Assembly: GCF_025154055.1 (NCBI RefSeq) | Contig: NZ_JAOALK010000061.1 | Location: forward strand, 1-64,000 | Reading direction: 5' to 3' | Length of the DNA: 64,000 nucleotides | From: Aquibacillus koreensis | Lineage (GTDB): Bacteria > Bacillota > Bacilli > Bacillales > Amphibacillaceae | Shown: positions 36,859 through 44,618 of the stretch, piece after piece | Layout of the letters: every line of letters starts with the position of its first letter | Position numbering within the stretch: the stretch's first letter is position 1 | The notes under the pieces: model-generated | What the model was told of the DNA's origin: nothing | What the model saw: only the letters and a program-made list of their open reading frames with translations | Databases searched by the model: none | Made by a program: the position numbers and the translations under genes

Positions 36859-38487
36859 ATGGCTGTCAGAAATAAAAAGAAACTAGGTGACTTATTAAAA
36901 GAATCTGGAGTACTAACTGAAGAGCAAATCGTCGAGGCCCTTCAAAAAAAGAAGAATGGTCAAAAGCTTGGAGACGCGCTTCTTGAACAAGGTTACATCA
37001 CCGAACAACAATTACTAGAAGTACTAGAGATCCATTTGGATATTCCAAGTGTGTCCTTATACCGTTATCCAATAGACAAAGATCTAATGCAGTTAGTTTC
37101 AAAAGAAGTTGCTAGAAGACAACTGTTGATTCCTTTAACCCAAAAAGAAAACGTCATTACTGTTGCGATGAATGATCCTATGGATTACTTTGCAATTGAT
37201 GATTTGGAACTATCTACAGGTTTTGTCGTGAAACCAGTCATCGCTTCTAAGGATGATATTCTGCAATCGATTAATAAATATTATGATTCGAATGAGCCTG
37301 ATGAAGCGGAACAAGAAGAAATGTATGATGATGCTCCAGCAATTCGAATCATGGATCAAATCTTGCAAACCGGTGTGCACTTAAGAGCAAGTGATATCCA
37401 CATCGATCCAAATGAAGTGAACTTAACCATTCGTTACCGTGTGGATGGGGTTTTGCGAACGGAAAGAACGATACCAAAACGATTACAAAACTCCCTAATT
37501 GCTAGAACGAAGATCTTATCTAACCTAAATATCACCGAAACAAGGTTACCGCAGGACGGACGAATAAGGTTGACTGTTGATGAAAAGCCGATTGATTTAC
37601 GGATCTCAACCTTACCTACTGTATTTGGGGAAAAAGTAGTTATTCGTATTTTAGATTTAAGTAATATTTTTAAACGTTTGACTGATCTAGATTTTAGTCA
37701 AGATAATCTAGTCCAATTTGAAAAGCTAATAGAAAACCCAGCTGGATTAATTTTGTTAACAGGTCCAACAGGATCGGGGAAAACGTCGACGCTTTATGCC
37801 TCTATTAATAAATTGAATCGTGAGGATGTTAACATAATCACTGTTGAGGATCCAGTAGAGTATCAACTAGACGGGATTAATCAGGTACAAGTAAATAATG
37901 CAGTTGGACTGACCTTTGCTGCGGGTTTACGTTCGATTTTAAGACAAGACCCTAATATTATCATGGTTGGGGAGATTCGAGACCGGGAAACTGCTGAAAT
38001 TGCTGTTCGGTCAGCTTTAACTGGTCATTTAGTATTTAGTACCTTGCACACAAATAGTGCTGTAGCGGCTATTCCTAGATTATTTGATATGGAAGTAGAG
38101 CCATATCTGGTTGTTTCTTCCTTGTCTGGTATTATGGCCCAACGTCTAGTGAAGAAAGTGTGTAAGGATTGCAAACAAACCAGAGAAGCTACATTGATGG
38201 AAAAAACGCTATTTGAAAAGCGCGGATTAAAATTAGATCATATCCATGAAGGTGCTGGCTGTAATAGCTGTAAAGGTACAGGCTATAAAGGAAGAATGGC
38301 GATCCATGAACTACTCGTGATTGACGATAAAATCCGTCATATGATGATGAACAATAATTCGATTACAGATATTAAGACGTATATTCGCGAAAATGGTATG
38401 AAGTTCTTAATTGATGATGGACTGATTAAGGTCCAACAAGGATTAACAACGATGGAAGAAGTATTGCGTGTTGCTGCAGATGATTAG
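36859..38487 (+). CDS. pilB: PilB, type IV pilus extension ATPase
   Basis: A 542-residue hexameric secretion ATPase. The N-terminal MshEN/GspE_N domain (about 1-150) begins with two tandem 24-residue motifs (8-31 and 36-59, each KLGxxLxxxGxxxxxx). In some relatives these bind cyclic di-GMP. The core has Walker A GPTGSGKT (302-309), Asp box EDPVEYQLD, Walker B IIMVGEIRDRETAE and His box HLVFSTLHTNSA. A four-cysteine zinc site (CKDC and CNSC) lies near the C-terminus. These are PilB/GspE hallmarks. It powers pilus polymerisation from the inner face of the membrane. Confidence 0.95.
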   Translation: MAVRNKKKLGDLLKESGVLTEEQIVEALQKKKNGQKLGDALLEQGYITEQQLLEVLEIHLDIPSVSLYRYPIDKDLMQLVSKEVARRQLLIPLTQKENVITVAMNDPMDYFAIDDLELSTGFVVKPVIASKDDILQSINKYYDSNEPDEAEQEEMYDDAPAIRIMDQILQTGVHLRASDIHIDPNEVNLTIRYRVDGVLRTERTIPKRLQNSLIARTKILSNLNITETRLPQDGRIRLTVDEKPIDLRISTLPTVFGEKVVIRILDLSNIFKRLTDLDFSQDNLVQFEKLIENPAGLILLTGPTGSGKTSTLYASINKLNREDVNIITVEDPVEYQLDGINQVQVNNAVGLTFAAGLRSILRQDPNIIMVGEIRDRETAEIAVRSALTGHLVFSTLHTNSAVAAIPRLFDMEVEPYLVVSSLSGIMAQRLVKKVCKDCKQTREATLMEKTLFEKRGLKLDHIHEGAGCNSCKGTGYKGRMAIHELLVIDDKIRHMMMNNNSITDIKTYIRENGMKFLIDDGLIKVQQGLTTMEEVLRVAADD

Positions 38488-38493
38488 GGGGAA

Positions 38494-39531
38494 ATGATGA
38501 TGCAATTTGAAGCTATATTACGGGCCGCATATGAAAGAAATGCGTCTGATATTCACTTAACAGTTGGTACACCTCCTGTACTAAGAATAAACGGAGATTT
38601 GCAATCATTCGGTGATCAAGATTTACGCCCAGAAGATACAGAACAAATGGCCAAGAGTATCTTAACGGACGCTGTCTGGCAACAATTGCAGAACAAAAGG
38701 GAAGTAGACTTGTCTTACGGTATTTCTGGGGTTTCTCGTTTTCGTATCAATGTGTTTCACCAAAGAGGTTGTATTTCATTGGCAATACGGATCGTACCAA
38801 AGGACATACCAAACCTAGAAAAATTGCAACTTCCTCCAGTTTTAAAGCAGATTGCTGAGAGTACACAAGGGCTAGTTCTTGTAACAGGCCCAACTGGTAG
38901 CGGGAAGAGTACGACGCTTGCAGCGATGATTGACTATATGAACAATCATATGAATAAACACATCATCACCTTAGAGGATCCTATTGAATATATCCATTCA
39001 CATCGGAAGTGTATTATCGACCAACGAGAAGTTGGCTTTGATACGATGAATTTTCAAAATGGCTTACGAGCATGCCTCAGACAAGACCCGGATGTGATTT
39101 TAGTAGGGGAGATGCGTGATTTAGAAACAATTTCTACTGCAATCACTGCTGCCGAAACTGGGCACCTCGTCCTTGGAACATTGCACACAACAGATGCTGC
39201 ATCCACAATGGATCGAATAATCGATGTGTTTCCAGCCCATCAAAAAGGGCAAATCAGAATCCAACTTGCTAGCGTCCTAGAAGCAATTGTGTCTCAACGT
39301 TTATTCCAAACTGCAGATAAACGAGGAAGAGTAGCTGCTACGGAAGTATTAATTAATACATCAGCTATTAAAAATCTAATTCGAAATGAAAAAATGCACC
39401 AAATTCCAAATACAATGCAAACAGCGAAAGAACAAGGCATGCATACGATGACGATGGATATTAAGAAGTTAGTACGCCAAGGATCTATCCTTGAAGAACA
39501 AGCCCTCCCATACTTAAAAGGAAGAGGGTGA
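38494..39531 (+). CDS. pilT: PilT, pilus retraction ATPase
   Basis: A 345-residue ATPase of the PilT class. The N-terminal PAS-like domain begins ASDIHLTVGTPPVLRINGDL. The signature AIRIVP, Walker A GPTGSGKSTTL (about 132-142), EDPIEYIHSH, Walker B VILVGEMRDLETI and the PilT-type HLVLGTLHTTDAA follow. It lacks the zinc cysteines of PilB. Its presence argues for a retractile pilus and twitching or DNA uptake rather than a static pseudopilus. Three ATGs in a row can start it. AGGGGG is at 38486-38491. Confidence 0.95.
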   Translation: MMMQFEAILRAAYERNASDIHLTVGTPPVLRINGDLQSFGDQDLRPEDTEQMAKSILTDAVWQQLQNKREVDLSYGISGVSRFRINVFHQRGCISLAIRIVPKDIPNLEKLQLPPVLKQIAESTQGLVLVTGPTGSGKSTTLAAMIDYMNNHMNKHIITLEDPIEYIHSHRKCIIDQREVGFDTMNFQNGLRACLRQDPDVILVGEMRDLETISTAITAAETGHLVLGTLHTTDAASTMDRIIDVFPAHQKGQIRIQLASVLEAIVSQRLFQTADKRGRVAATEVLINTSAIKNLIRNEKMHQIPNTMQTAKEQGMHTMTMDIKKLVRQGSILEEQALPYLKGRG

Positions 39532-39535
39532 GGTA

Positions 39536-40738
39536 GTGCCCTATTTTCGTTACAAAGGTAGAAGTGTAGCAGGAAAAGCACAGTCAGGTAAAATAGATGC
39601 AGATACAAAACATGAGGCAATTGCGAAACTAAAAAGAGATGGTATTACTGTATTTAAGATCGAAAAGCTAAACAGTGTTTTATACAAAGATATAAATATT
39701 GGGAAAACAATTAAAAACCGTGACTTTGTTATTTTCTTAAGGCAGTTTGCTACATTAATAGATGCAGGTATCTCATTAGTTGAAACAACAAGTATCCTTC
39801 AAGACCAAACTACGAATAAATTCTTAAAAAAAGCATTGGAAGATATAGAAGAAGATTTGGAAGAAGGTGTACCGCTTTCTGAAGCGTTAGAAAAACAGCC
39901 AAAGCTATTTCCAGAGCTGTTGGTTAGTATGATTAATGCTGGAGAGATAAGTGGTAACTTAGACGATATTCTAGATAACATGGCGAGTTATTACGAGAAG
40001 CAATATCAACTAAAACAAAAGATTGTTACAGCATTGACTTATCCAATCGTGATTGGTGTGATTTCTGTTTTTATAACGATCTTTTTATTAGCATTTATAG
40101 TTCCGGTTTTTACAGATATGCTTAGTTCTTTTGGTCAAGATATACCAGCATACACTGCGTTTATATTAAGTCTAAGTGGTGTTGTACAAGCTTTCTGGTG
40201 GTTAATTATATTAGTGTTTATTCTTCTGTTTTTTGTTTATAAATTTCTTGAACGTAAGCCAACTTATGCATTTTTATTTGATACGATTAAATTAAGAATA
40301 CCTGTTTTTGGCGGGTTTATTCAAAAGTCACTGTTAGCCAGAATGACGCAGACATTAAGTTCGTTATTAAATAGTTCAGTTCCCATTTTGCAATCCGTTG
40401 ACATTACAGAACGAGTTATTGCTAATAGAGTGATTAAGGGTGTATTAAAAGAAAGTAAAGTTGCATTGGAACAAGGTGAATCTCTAGCAAGCCCGATGAT
40501 CGCTCACTGGGTATTTCCAAAGCTAGTAACACAAATGATCGCTGTCGGAGAACGAACAGGCTCTCTAGATGCGATGTTAAAAAAGGTGTCTGATTTTTAT
40601 GAACAAGAATTGGACGAGGCTTCAGACAAGCTGAAGTCACTAGTGGAACCAATCATGATTGTGTTTCTAGCCGTTGTTGTTGGGGCGATTGTAATGGCCA
40701 TCGTTATACCAATGTTTTCATTATTTGAGAACATCTAG
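39536..40738 (+). CDS. pilC: PilC, pilus platform protein
   Basis: A 400-residue inner-membrane platform of the GspF/PilC family. Two repeated cytoplasmic T2SSF domains (about 65-190 and 265-385; conserved FLRQFATLIDAGISLVE and MTQTLSSLLNSSVPILQS) surround three membrane helices (about 165-190, 215-237, 370-397). It couples the PilB and PilT motors to pilin subunits. GTG start, four bases after pilT. It is the last gene before the separately controlled pilA. Confidence 0.95.
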   Translation: MPYFRYKGRSVAGKAQSGKIDADTKHEAIAKLKRDGITVFKIEKLNSVLYKDINIGKTIKNRDFVIFLRQFATLIDAGISLVETTSILQDQTTNKFLKKALEDIEEDLEEGVPLSEALEKQPKLFPELLVSMINAGEISGNLDDILDNMASYYEKQYQLKQKIVTALTYPIVIGVISVFITIFLLAFIVPVFTDMLSSFGQDIPAYTAFILSLSGVVQAFWWLIILVFILLFFVYKFLERKPTYAFLFDTIKLRIPVFGGFIQKSLLARMTQTLSSLLNSSVPILQSVDITERVIANRVIKGVLKESKVALEQGESLASPMIAHWVFPKLVTQMIAVGERTGSLDAMLKKVSDFYEQELDEASDKLKSLVEPIMIVFLAVVVGAIVMAIVIPMFSLFENI

Positions 40739-40755
40739 GATTAGGAAAAAAGTTA

Positions 40756-40783
40756 TAGACACGTTTCGAGTTTATAGTATAAT
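40756..40783 (+). promoter_or_regulatory. pilA promoter
   Basis: TAGACA (40756-40761), 16 bases and TATAAT (40778-40783). Transcription would begin about 40790, just before the riboswitch stem, giving pilA its own long leader. Confidence 0.75.
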
Positions 40784-40793
40784 GGGTATAGTA

Positions 40794-40940
40794 AGAGTAA
40801 GTTGAAAGAACACTGAGAGAACAAACAGAATGCTATGAATGATTATCTATATTTTGGGCACTTGGATAATCAGGAGCAAGTAGTGCAACCGGCTGACATC
40901 ATGAGGATACTTACTTTGTGTTGTGAGTCATTTTTATTTT
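40794..40940 (+). promoter_or_regulatory. Cyclic-di-GMP-II riboswitch in the pilA leader
   Basis: TTGGGCACTTG (40854-40864) and AGTAGTGCAACCG (40879-40891) are the conserved core of the c-di-GMP-II aptamer (compare the Clostridium acetobutylicum crystal-structure RNA). GCACT (40858-40862) pairs with AGTGC (40882-40886). The pseudoknot is GATTATC (40841-40847) with GATAATC (40865-40871), seven perfect pairs whose sequence differs from the clostridial one. The 5' side (AGAACACTGA.., ATGAATG) fits with an insertion. An outer 9-bp stem joins 40794-40802 to 40909-40917. The same ACTTAC (40909-40914) can instead pair with GTGAGT (40923-40928) before T-rich sequence, a likely terminator. This predicts that ligand turns transcription on. 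Confidence 0.88.
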
Positions 40941-40968
40941 ACACATTTTTTTTGAGGGGGAAAATTCG

Positions 40969-41334
40969 ATGTTGCAAAAATTAAGAAACAAGTTACAAAG
41001 TGAAAAAGGTTTTACGTTGGTTGAGTTGCTTGCAGTTATTGTTATTTTGGGGATTATTGTAGCGATTGCGGTACCGGCTATTGGAAGTATTATAAACAAG
41101 GCTGAAAGTGATGCATCTGATAGGGAAAAAGATATGATAGTTGAAGCAGCTAGGTTAGCATTTGCTTCTGGTGCAGAATTTTCAGAAGATGGTTATGTAA
41201 CAGTAACTGAATTAACTGATAATGATTATTTAGAAGAACAAACTGACGCTGATAATCCACTACCTACAGGATATGTATCTTTATCAGATGGACAATACAC
41301 TTTTAATACCGGAGATGTACCTGCCGTACAATAA
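40969..41334 (+). CDS. pilA: PilA, major type IV pilin
   Basis: A 121-residue prepilin with leader MLQKLRNKLQSEKG cut after Gly14. The mature protein starts FTLVELLAVIVILGIIVAIA, the classic type IVa sequence with Glu at +5, leaving 107 residues. The C-terminal part is acidic and has no cysteines. Separate promoter, riboswitch leader, strong GAGGGGG ribosome-binding site and a hairpin after the gene all fit the high, regulated output expected of a major subunit. The minor pilins upstream lack these features. Confidence 0.95.
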   Translation: MLQKLRNKLQSEKGFTLVELLAVIVILGIIVAIAVPAIGSIINKAESDASDREKDMIVEAARLAFASGAEFSEDGYVTVTELTDNDYLEEQTDADNPLPTGYVSLSDGQYTFNTGDVPAVQ

Positions 41335-41358
41335 TAAGATTTAAATTTGTTAACACAT

Positions 41359-41381
41359 GAGATCCCTCCCCGAGGGATCTC
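41359..41381 (+). terminator. Perfect hairpin between pilA and pilD
   Basis: GAGATCCCTC-CCC-GAGGGATCTC has a perfect 10-bp stem, but no T run follows. It more likely protects the pilA mRNA end, or reduces read-through into pilD, than ends all transcription. Confidence 0.65.
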
Positions 41382-41417
41382 TCTACATAATCTAACCAAA
41401 AACTAGGAGAACACAAC

Positions 41418-42191
41418 ATGCAAATTCTCTACCTCATCTATTTCTTTATCATAGGTACGGTTTTCGGATCTTTTTATAATGTTGTTGGGTTACGTGTGCC
41501 CAAGAAGCAGATGTTTCAGTCAGAGCGCTCGTATTGTCCTCATTGCCGTCATACCCTTTCTTGGTATGAACTCATCCCAGTATTTTCATACATCATCCAA
41601 CGCGGTAAGTGTCGTCACTGTAAAGCAAAAATCTCGATGATCTATCCTTTGGTAGAGCTATTTACAGGTTTCTTTTTTGCATATAGCTTTTATGTGTTTG
41701 GCTTTCAGTTCGAACTTATCACTGCATTATTTCTTACTTCTCTTTTAGCAATCATCATAGTTTCTGACCTTAAGTACATGCTAATACCAAATCAAGTCTT
41801 ACTATTTTTTCTACCATTTTTAATTGTTTGTCGAATTTTTAGTCCATTAGATCCATGGTGGTCACCTATTGTTGGTGCGCTTATTGGCTATCTATTACTT
41901 GCCTTGATCATTATTGTGAGTCGTGGTGGTATGGGTGGAGGAGATATGAAATTATTTGGGGTATTAGGTATCGTGCTTGGCTATAAAGGTGTGCTATTAG
42001 CCTTCTTTTTTTCTACCCTCTATGGCACAGTTATCGGCGCAATACTGCTTAGTTTGAAAATAGTAGAACGTAAAAAGCCGATTCCATTTGGTCCTTTTAT
42101 CGTGTTCGGAAGTCTTACAGCATACTTCTTTGGAGATGCTTTGGTCCATTGGTACGTTTCAACCTTTTTTTATACGTTAAAAAATATTTAG
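41418..42191 (+). CDS. pilD: PilD/ComC-type prepilin peptidase
   Basis: A 257-residue aspartyl membrane protease that cleaves prepilin leaders after glycine and methylates the new N-terminus. The N-terminal zinc motif has four cysteines (CPHC and CRHC). Both catalytic aspartates are present: the one in SDLKYMLIPN and the one in GGMGGGDMKL (GxGD motif). About eight membrane helices. It occupies the comC position between folC and spoIIB. It would process all pilins of this locus and possibly competence pseudopilins elsewhere. Confidence 0.95.
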   Translation: MQILYLIYFFIIGTVFGSFYNVVGLRVPKKQMFQSERSYCPHCRHTLSWYELIPVFSYIIQRGKCRHCKAKISMIYPLVELFTGFFFAYSFYVFGFQFELITALFLTSLLAIIIVSDLKYMLIPNQVLLFFLPFLIVCRIFSPLDPWWSPIVGALIGYLLLALIIIVSRGGMGGGDMKLFGVLGIVLGYKGVLLAFFFSTLYGTVIGAILLSLKIVERKKPIPFGPFIVFGSLTAYFFGDALVHWYVSTFFYTLKNI

Positions 42192-42304
42192 CTGTTAAGC
42201 GTAATTAACATAGTGAAAAAATGTAATGTATCGAGTATAAGAAAACGAACTCAATCATTAAGGACGAGCGAGTGCGAGTTTTTCTAAGGTAGGTGAAAGC
42301 AATC

Positions 42305-43255
42305 ATGAAAAAGCAAGTTAATCTTATTATCAAAGATCGTGTGATCCGTTATATGGTTTCTAAATCTGAATCCGTTGAAGGTGTGATGGATTATGGAGAA
42401 TTCTATTTAGACACAGATATTATTGACGATGGGAAAGTAGCGAATCCAGAACGATTCGCCCTTATATTGGAGAAACTTGTACGAAAAAAAAGATGGAAAG
42501 GTAAACAGCTAGCTTTCTGTGTGCCGGATGCCTTTGTAACGATTAGAGAGCAACTAGTTCCAAAAGAATTTACGAAAGAAGAAATGAAAAGCTACATTAA
42601 TATGGAGCTTGAAGAAAGTATCAGATTACCGTTTTCTGATCCTGTCATGGATTTTGTCGTGATTGGAGAAGAGAATAATCAGTCAAAAATTTTATTGTTT
42701 GCATATCCGAAAGAGCGAATGAAAGAATTCATCGATACTTTTATACAAGTAGGGTTGAAACCGGTGATCGCTGACTTATCCTCCCTTTCTGTTTATCGTC
42801 TTTATTTTCAATTAGATCTTGCAAGTACGGAGGAACATTTATTATCCGTTCAGTGGGGAAAAGATGCGATCGTATTGACCGCATTTAATAAAAACAAACC
42901 TGTTTTTACAAGATATATCAAATCGACGTTGAATAAAAATGGTTGGAAGTGGAGAGCAGAAGATAATGACCTGTACTGGAATGGTGAGGTAGAAGAACTA
43001 GATCAAGTGAAAGAAGAACAGCTTGTCACCATTGAGCGATTTATGGATTTCTATCAGTATTCGGTTATGGATGGGACTAATCAAATAACAAAAATCGTAC
43101 TTTCTGGCGATTTTCCTGAACTGGACAATATAAAACAAGAGATGGAAGAACGCTTTAATTTAAAGGTGGAAACAATGGAACAGGCCTTAAAAGATAAAAT
43201 GAAACTTCCTTCCAGGTATTTAGATGTATTAGGGTTGGCTATTAAAAATAGGTAA
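42305..43255 (+). CDS. pilM: PilM, actin-like pilus assembly protein
   Basis: A 316-residue cytosolic protein of the PilM/FtsA-like family, which binds the PilN N-terminus and the inner-membrane assembly complex. Features are KQVNLIIKDRVIRYMV at the start, YINMELEESIRLPFSDPVMDF (the PilM 'lPf' segment) and ADLSSLSVYRLYF. It is divergent from proteobacterial PilM. ATG 42305 lies after AGGTAGGTG. A GTG 12 bases upstream is also possible. pilMNO follow each other closely. Confidence 0.85.
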   Translation: MKKQVNLIIKDRVIRYMVSKSESVEGVMDYGEFYLDTDIIDDGKVANPERFALILEKLVRKKRWKGKQLAFCVPDAFVTIREQLVPKEFTKEEMKSYINMELEESIRLPFSDPVMDFVVIGEENNQSKILLFAYPKERMKEFIDTFIQVGLKPVIADLSSLSVYRLYFQLDLASTEEHLLSVQWGKDAIVLTAFNKNKPVFTRYIKSTLNKNGWKWRAEDNDLYWNGEVEELDQVKEEQLVTIERFMDFYQYSVMDGTNQITKIVLSGDFPELDNIKQEMEERFNLKVETMEQALKDKMKLPSRYLDVLGLAIKNR

Positions 43256-43305
43256 GTTCATTATCTTTTTTCAAGATAGATTCTAAGGATAAGGGGAACA
43301 AAAAG

Positions 43306-43848
43306 ATGGTGGAGATTAATTTTCTAGAAACGAAAAAAAGGAATCTGACTCCTTATATATTGGCATTATTGTTTCTCCTCCTCTTACTTGGTGCTGCCTT
43401 TATTTTATATTGGCAAATGGTTAATTATGAAGAACAAGTAGCTATCCTAGAAGAGAAGCGAGATGCGAACATCGCGTTACAAACAGAGATCAGGAGTGTT
43501 GAGGCGTTACAGGCACAAAGAAACACGCTAAAAAATCAAGTGGATCAGTTGGAAACGACACGATATCCTACGTTATCATTGTTAGATCAAATGATTGGAT
43601 TACTTCCGGATAATGTTTACTTTGAATCTTATACTTTTTCTATTCAAGACGGTCTTTATTTGGATATTCGTGTCGACGATGTTGAACAAGTTGCAGCTTA
43701 TTCATTTGCCCTTGAATCGGAAGACTTTGTAAATCATGTCGAGATTTCTCAAATTACGAACCAAGATGCCACAAGCTATATCGCATCGATGTATGTGGAA
43801 ATGGACGAACAAGTGTTATTGGAGGTGGCTCAAACAAATGACAATTAG
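43306..43848 (+). CDS. pilN: PilN, pilus alignment protein
   Basis: A 180-residue single-pass membrane protein. The cytosolic N-terminus VEINFLETKK is the conserved PilM-binding motif (I/VNLLP-like). A membrane helix follows (about 16-36), then a coiled coil (about 40-85) and a small ferredoxin-like domain containing SLLDQMIGLLPDNVYFESYT. Its last 11 bases overlap pilO. Confidence 0.87.
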   Translation: MVEINFLETKKRNLTPYILALLFLLLLLGAAFILYWQMVNYEEQVAILEEKRDANIALQTEIRSVEALQAQRNTLKNQVDQLETTRYPTLSLLDQMIGLLPDNVYFESYTFSIQDGLYLDIRVDDVEQVAAYSFALESEDFVNHVEISQITNQDATSYIASMYVEMDEQVLLEVAQTNDN

Positions 43849-44476
43849 ATGGAGTCGCCTTCACTCGCTTTTACTCATTTTAGTCATTGTCCTAGCAGTT
43901 GGAATCTTTGTTGCTGGCTATATGGGCTTTATTCAACCATTGGAAGAGCAAGTTATAGATATCCAAGACGAGATTGATCTGCAGGAACAATTGATTGCAA
44001 ATGCAGAGAATAATAATGAGTCGCTAGACAGTTCTACTAATCTACAATTACAGTTACCAATAGACAAACAAACTGATCAAATGCTCGTTAGGTTAAAAGA
44101 AATACAAGAAGTCTCCAATAGTAGCATTAACCAATACACCATCGAACATCGTTCAACCGGGAATGAAGCAACAGATGCGGAGTCCGCCAATGATCAAACT
44201 AGTGCGATACCGAATAATGTTGGTTCGATTTATTACCAATTACAGGTTACATCAGGTAATTATCAACAAATGTATCAGTTTTTAAACGAATTAAGAGAAA
44301 TGGACCGAATCGTATCGATAGATTCACTACAATTTGGACCTAATACAAATGAGAATTTTGACTTTTCCGTTTCATTTACGGCCTATTATAGTCCTACATT
44401 AAATGGATTACGGATAGAGGCACCTACATTTGAATATGAACCATCGGCAGCTAAAGAGACACCGTTTCCTGAATAA
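43838..44476 (+). CDS. pilO: PilO, pilus alignment protein
   Basis: A 212-residue single-pass protein. A short cytosolic start is followed by a membrane helix (about 9-30), a coiled coil (about 34-75) and a ferredoxin-like domain (SIYYQLQVTSGNYQQMYQFL). It forms the N-O dimer that links PilM to the pilus. The frame is open 102 bases further upstream, but ATG 43838 has GGAGG 12 bases before it and overlaps pilN by 11 bases, the normal coupled arrangement. The stop codon lies inside the loop of the terminator. PilP and PilQ are absent, as expected without an outer membrane. Confidence 0.85.
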   Translation: MTIRWSRLHSLLLILVIVLAVGIFVAGYMGFIQPLEEQVIDIQDEIDLQEQLIANAENNNESLDSSTNLQLQLPIDKQTDQMLVRLKEIQEVSNSSINQYTIEHRSTGNEATDAESANDQTSAIPNNVGSIYYQLQVTSGNYQQMYQFLNELREMDRIVSIDSLQFGPNTNENFDFSVSFTAYYSPTLNGLRIEAPTFEYEPSAAKETPFPE

Positions 44477-44488
44477 GGTGTCTTTTTG
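44457..44488 (+). terminator. Pilus operon terminator overlapping the pilO stop
   Basis: AGACACC (44457-44463) and GGTGTCT (44477-44483) followed by five T residues. The stop codon is in the 13-base loop. Confidence 0.8.
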
Positions 44489-44618
44489 TTGTGCAGTTTT
44501 ATGCTATATTTGCTATGTCTTGTTGAAAAGTCGGTTTTTGCTTTTGACAAAACTCGCCTTACTTTTCATTTTTATTGTGATAGAGTAGAACAAACTCTAG
44601 TAGAAGCGAGGGAATGAA

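Noticed and set aside
43736-43837. Longer N-terminus for PilO
   Set aside because: The extra 34 codons lie inside pilN and encode no membrane or PilO-like sequence. ATG 43838 has its own ribosome-binding site.
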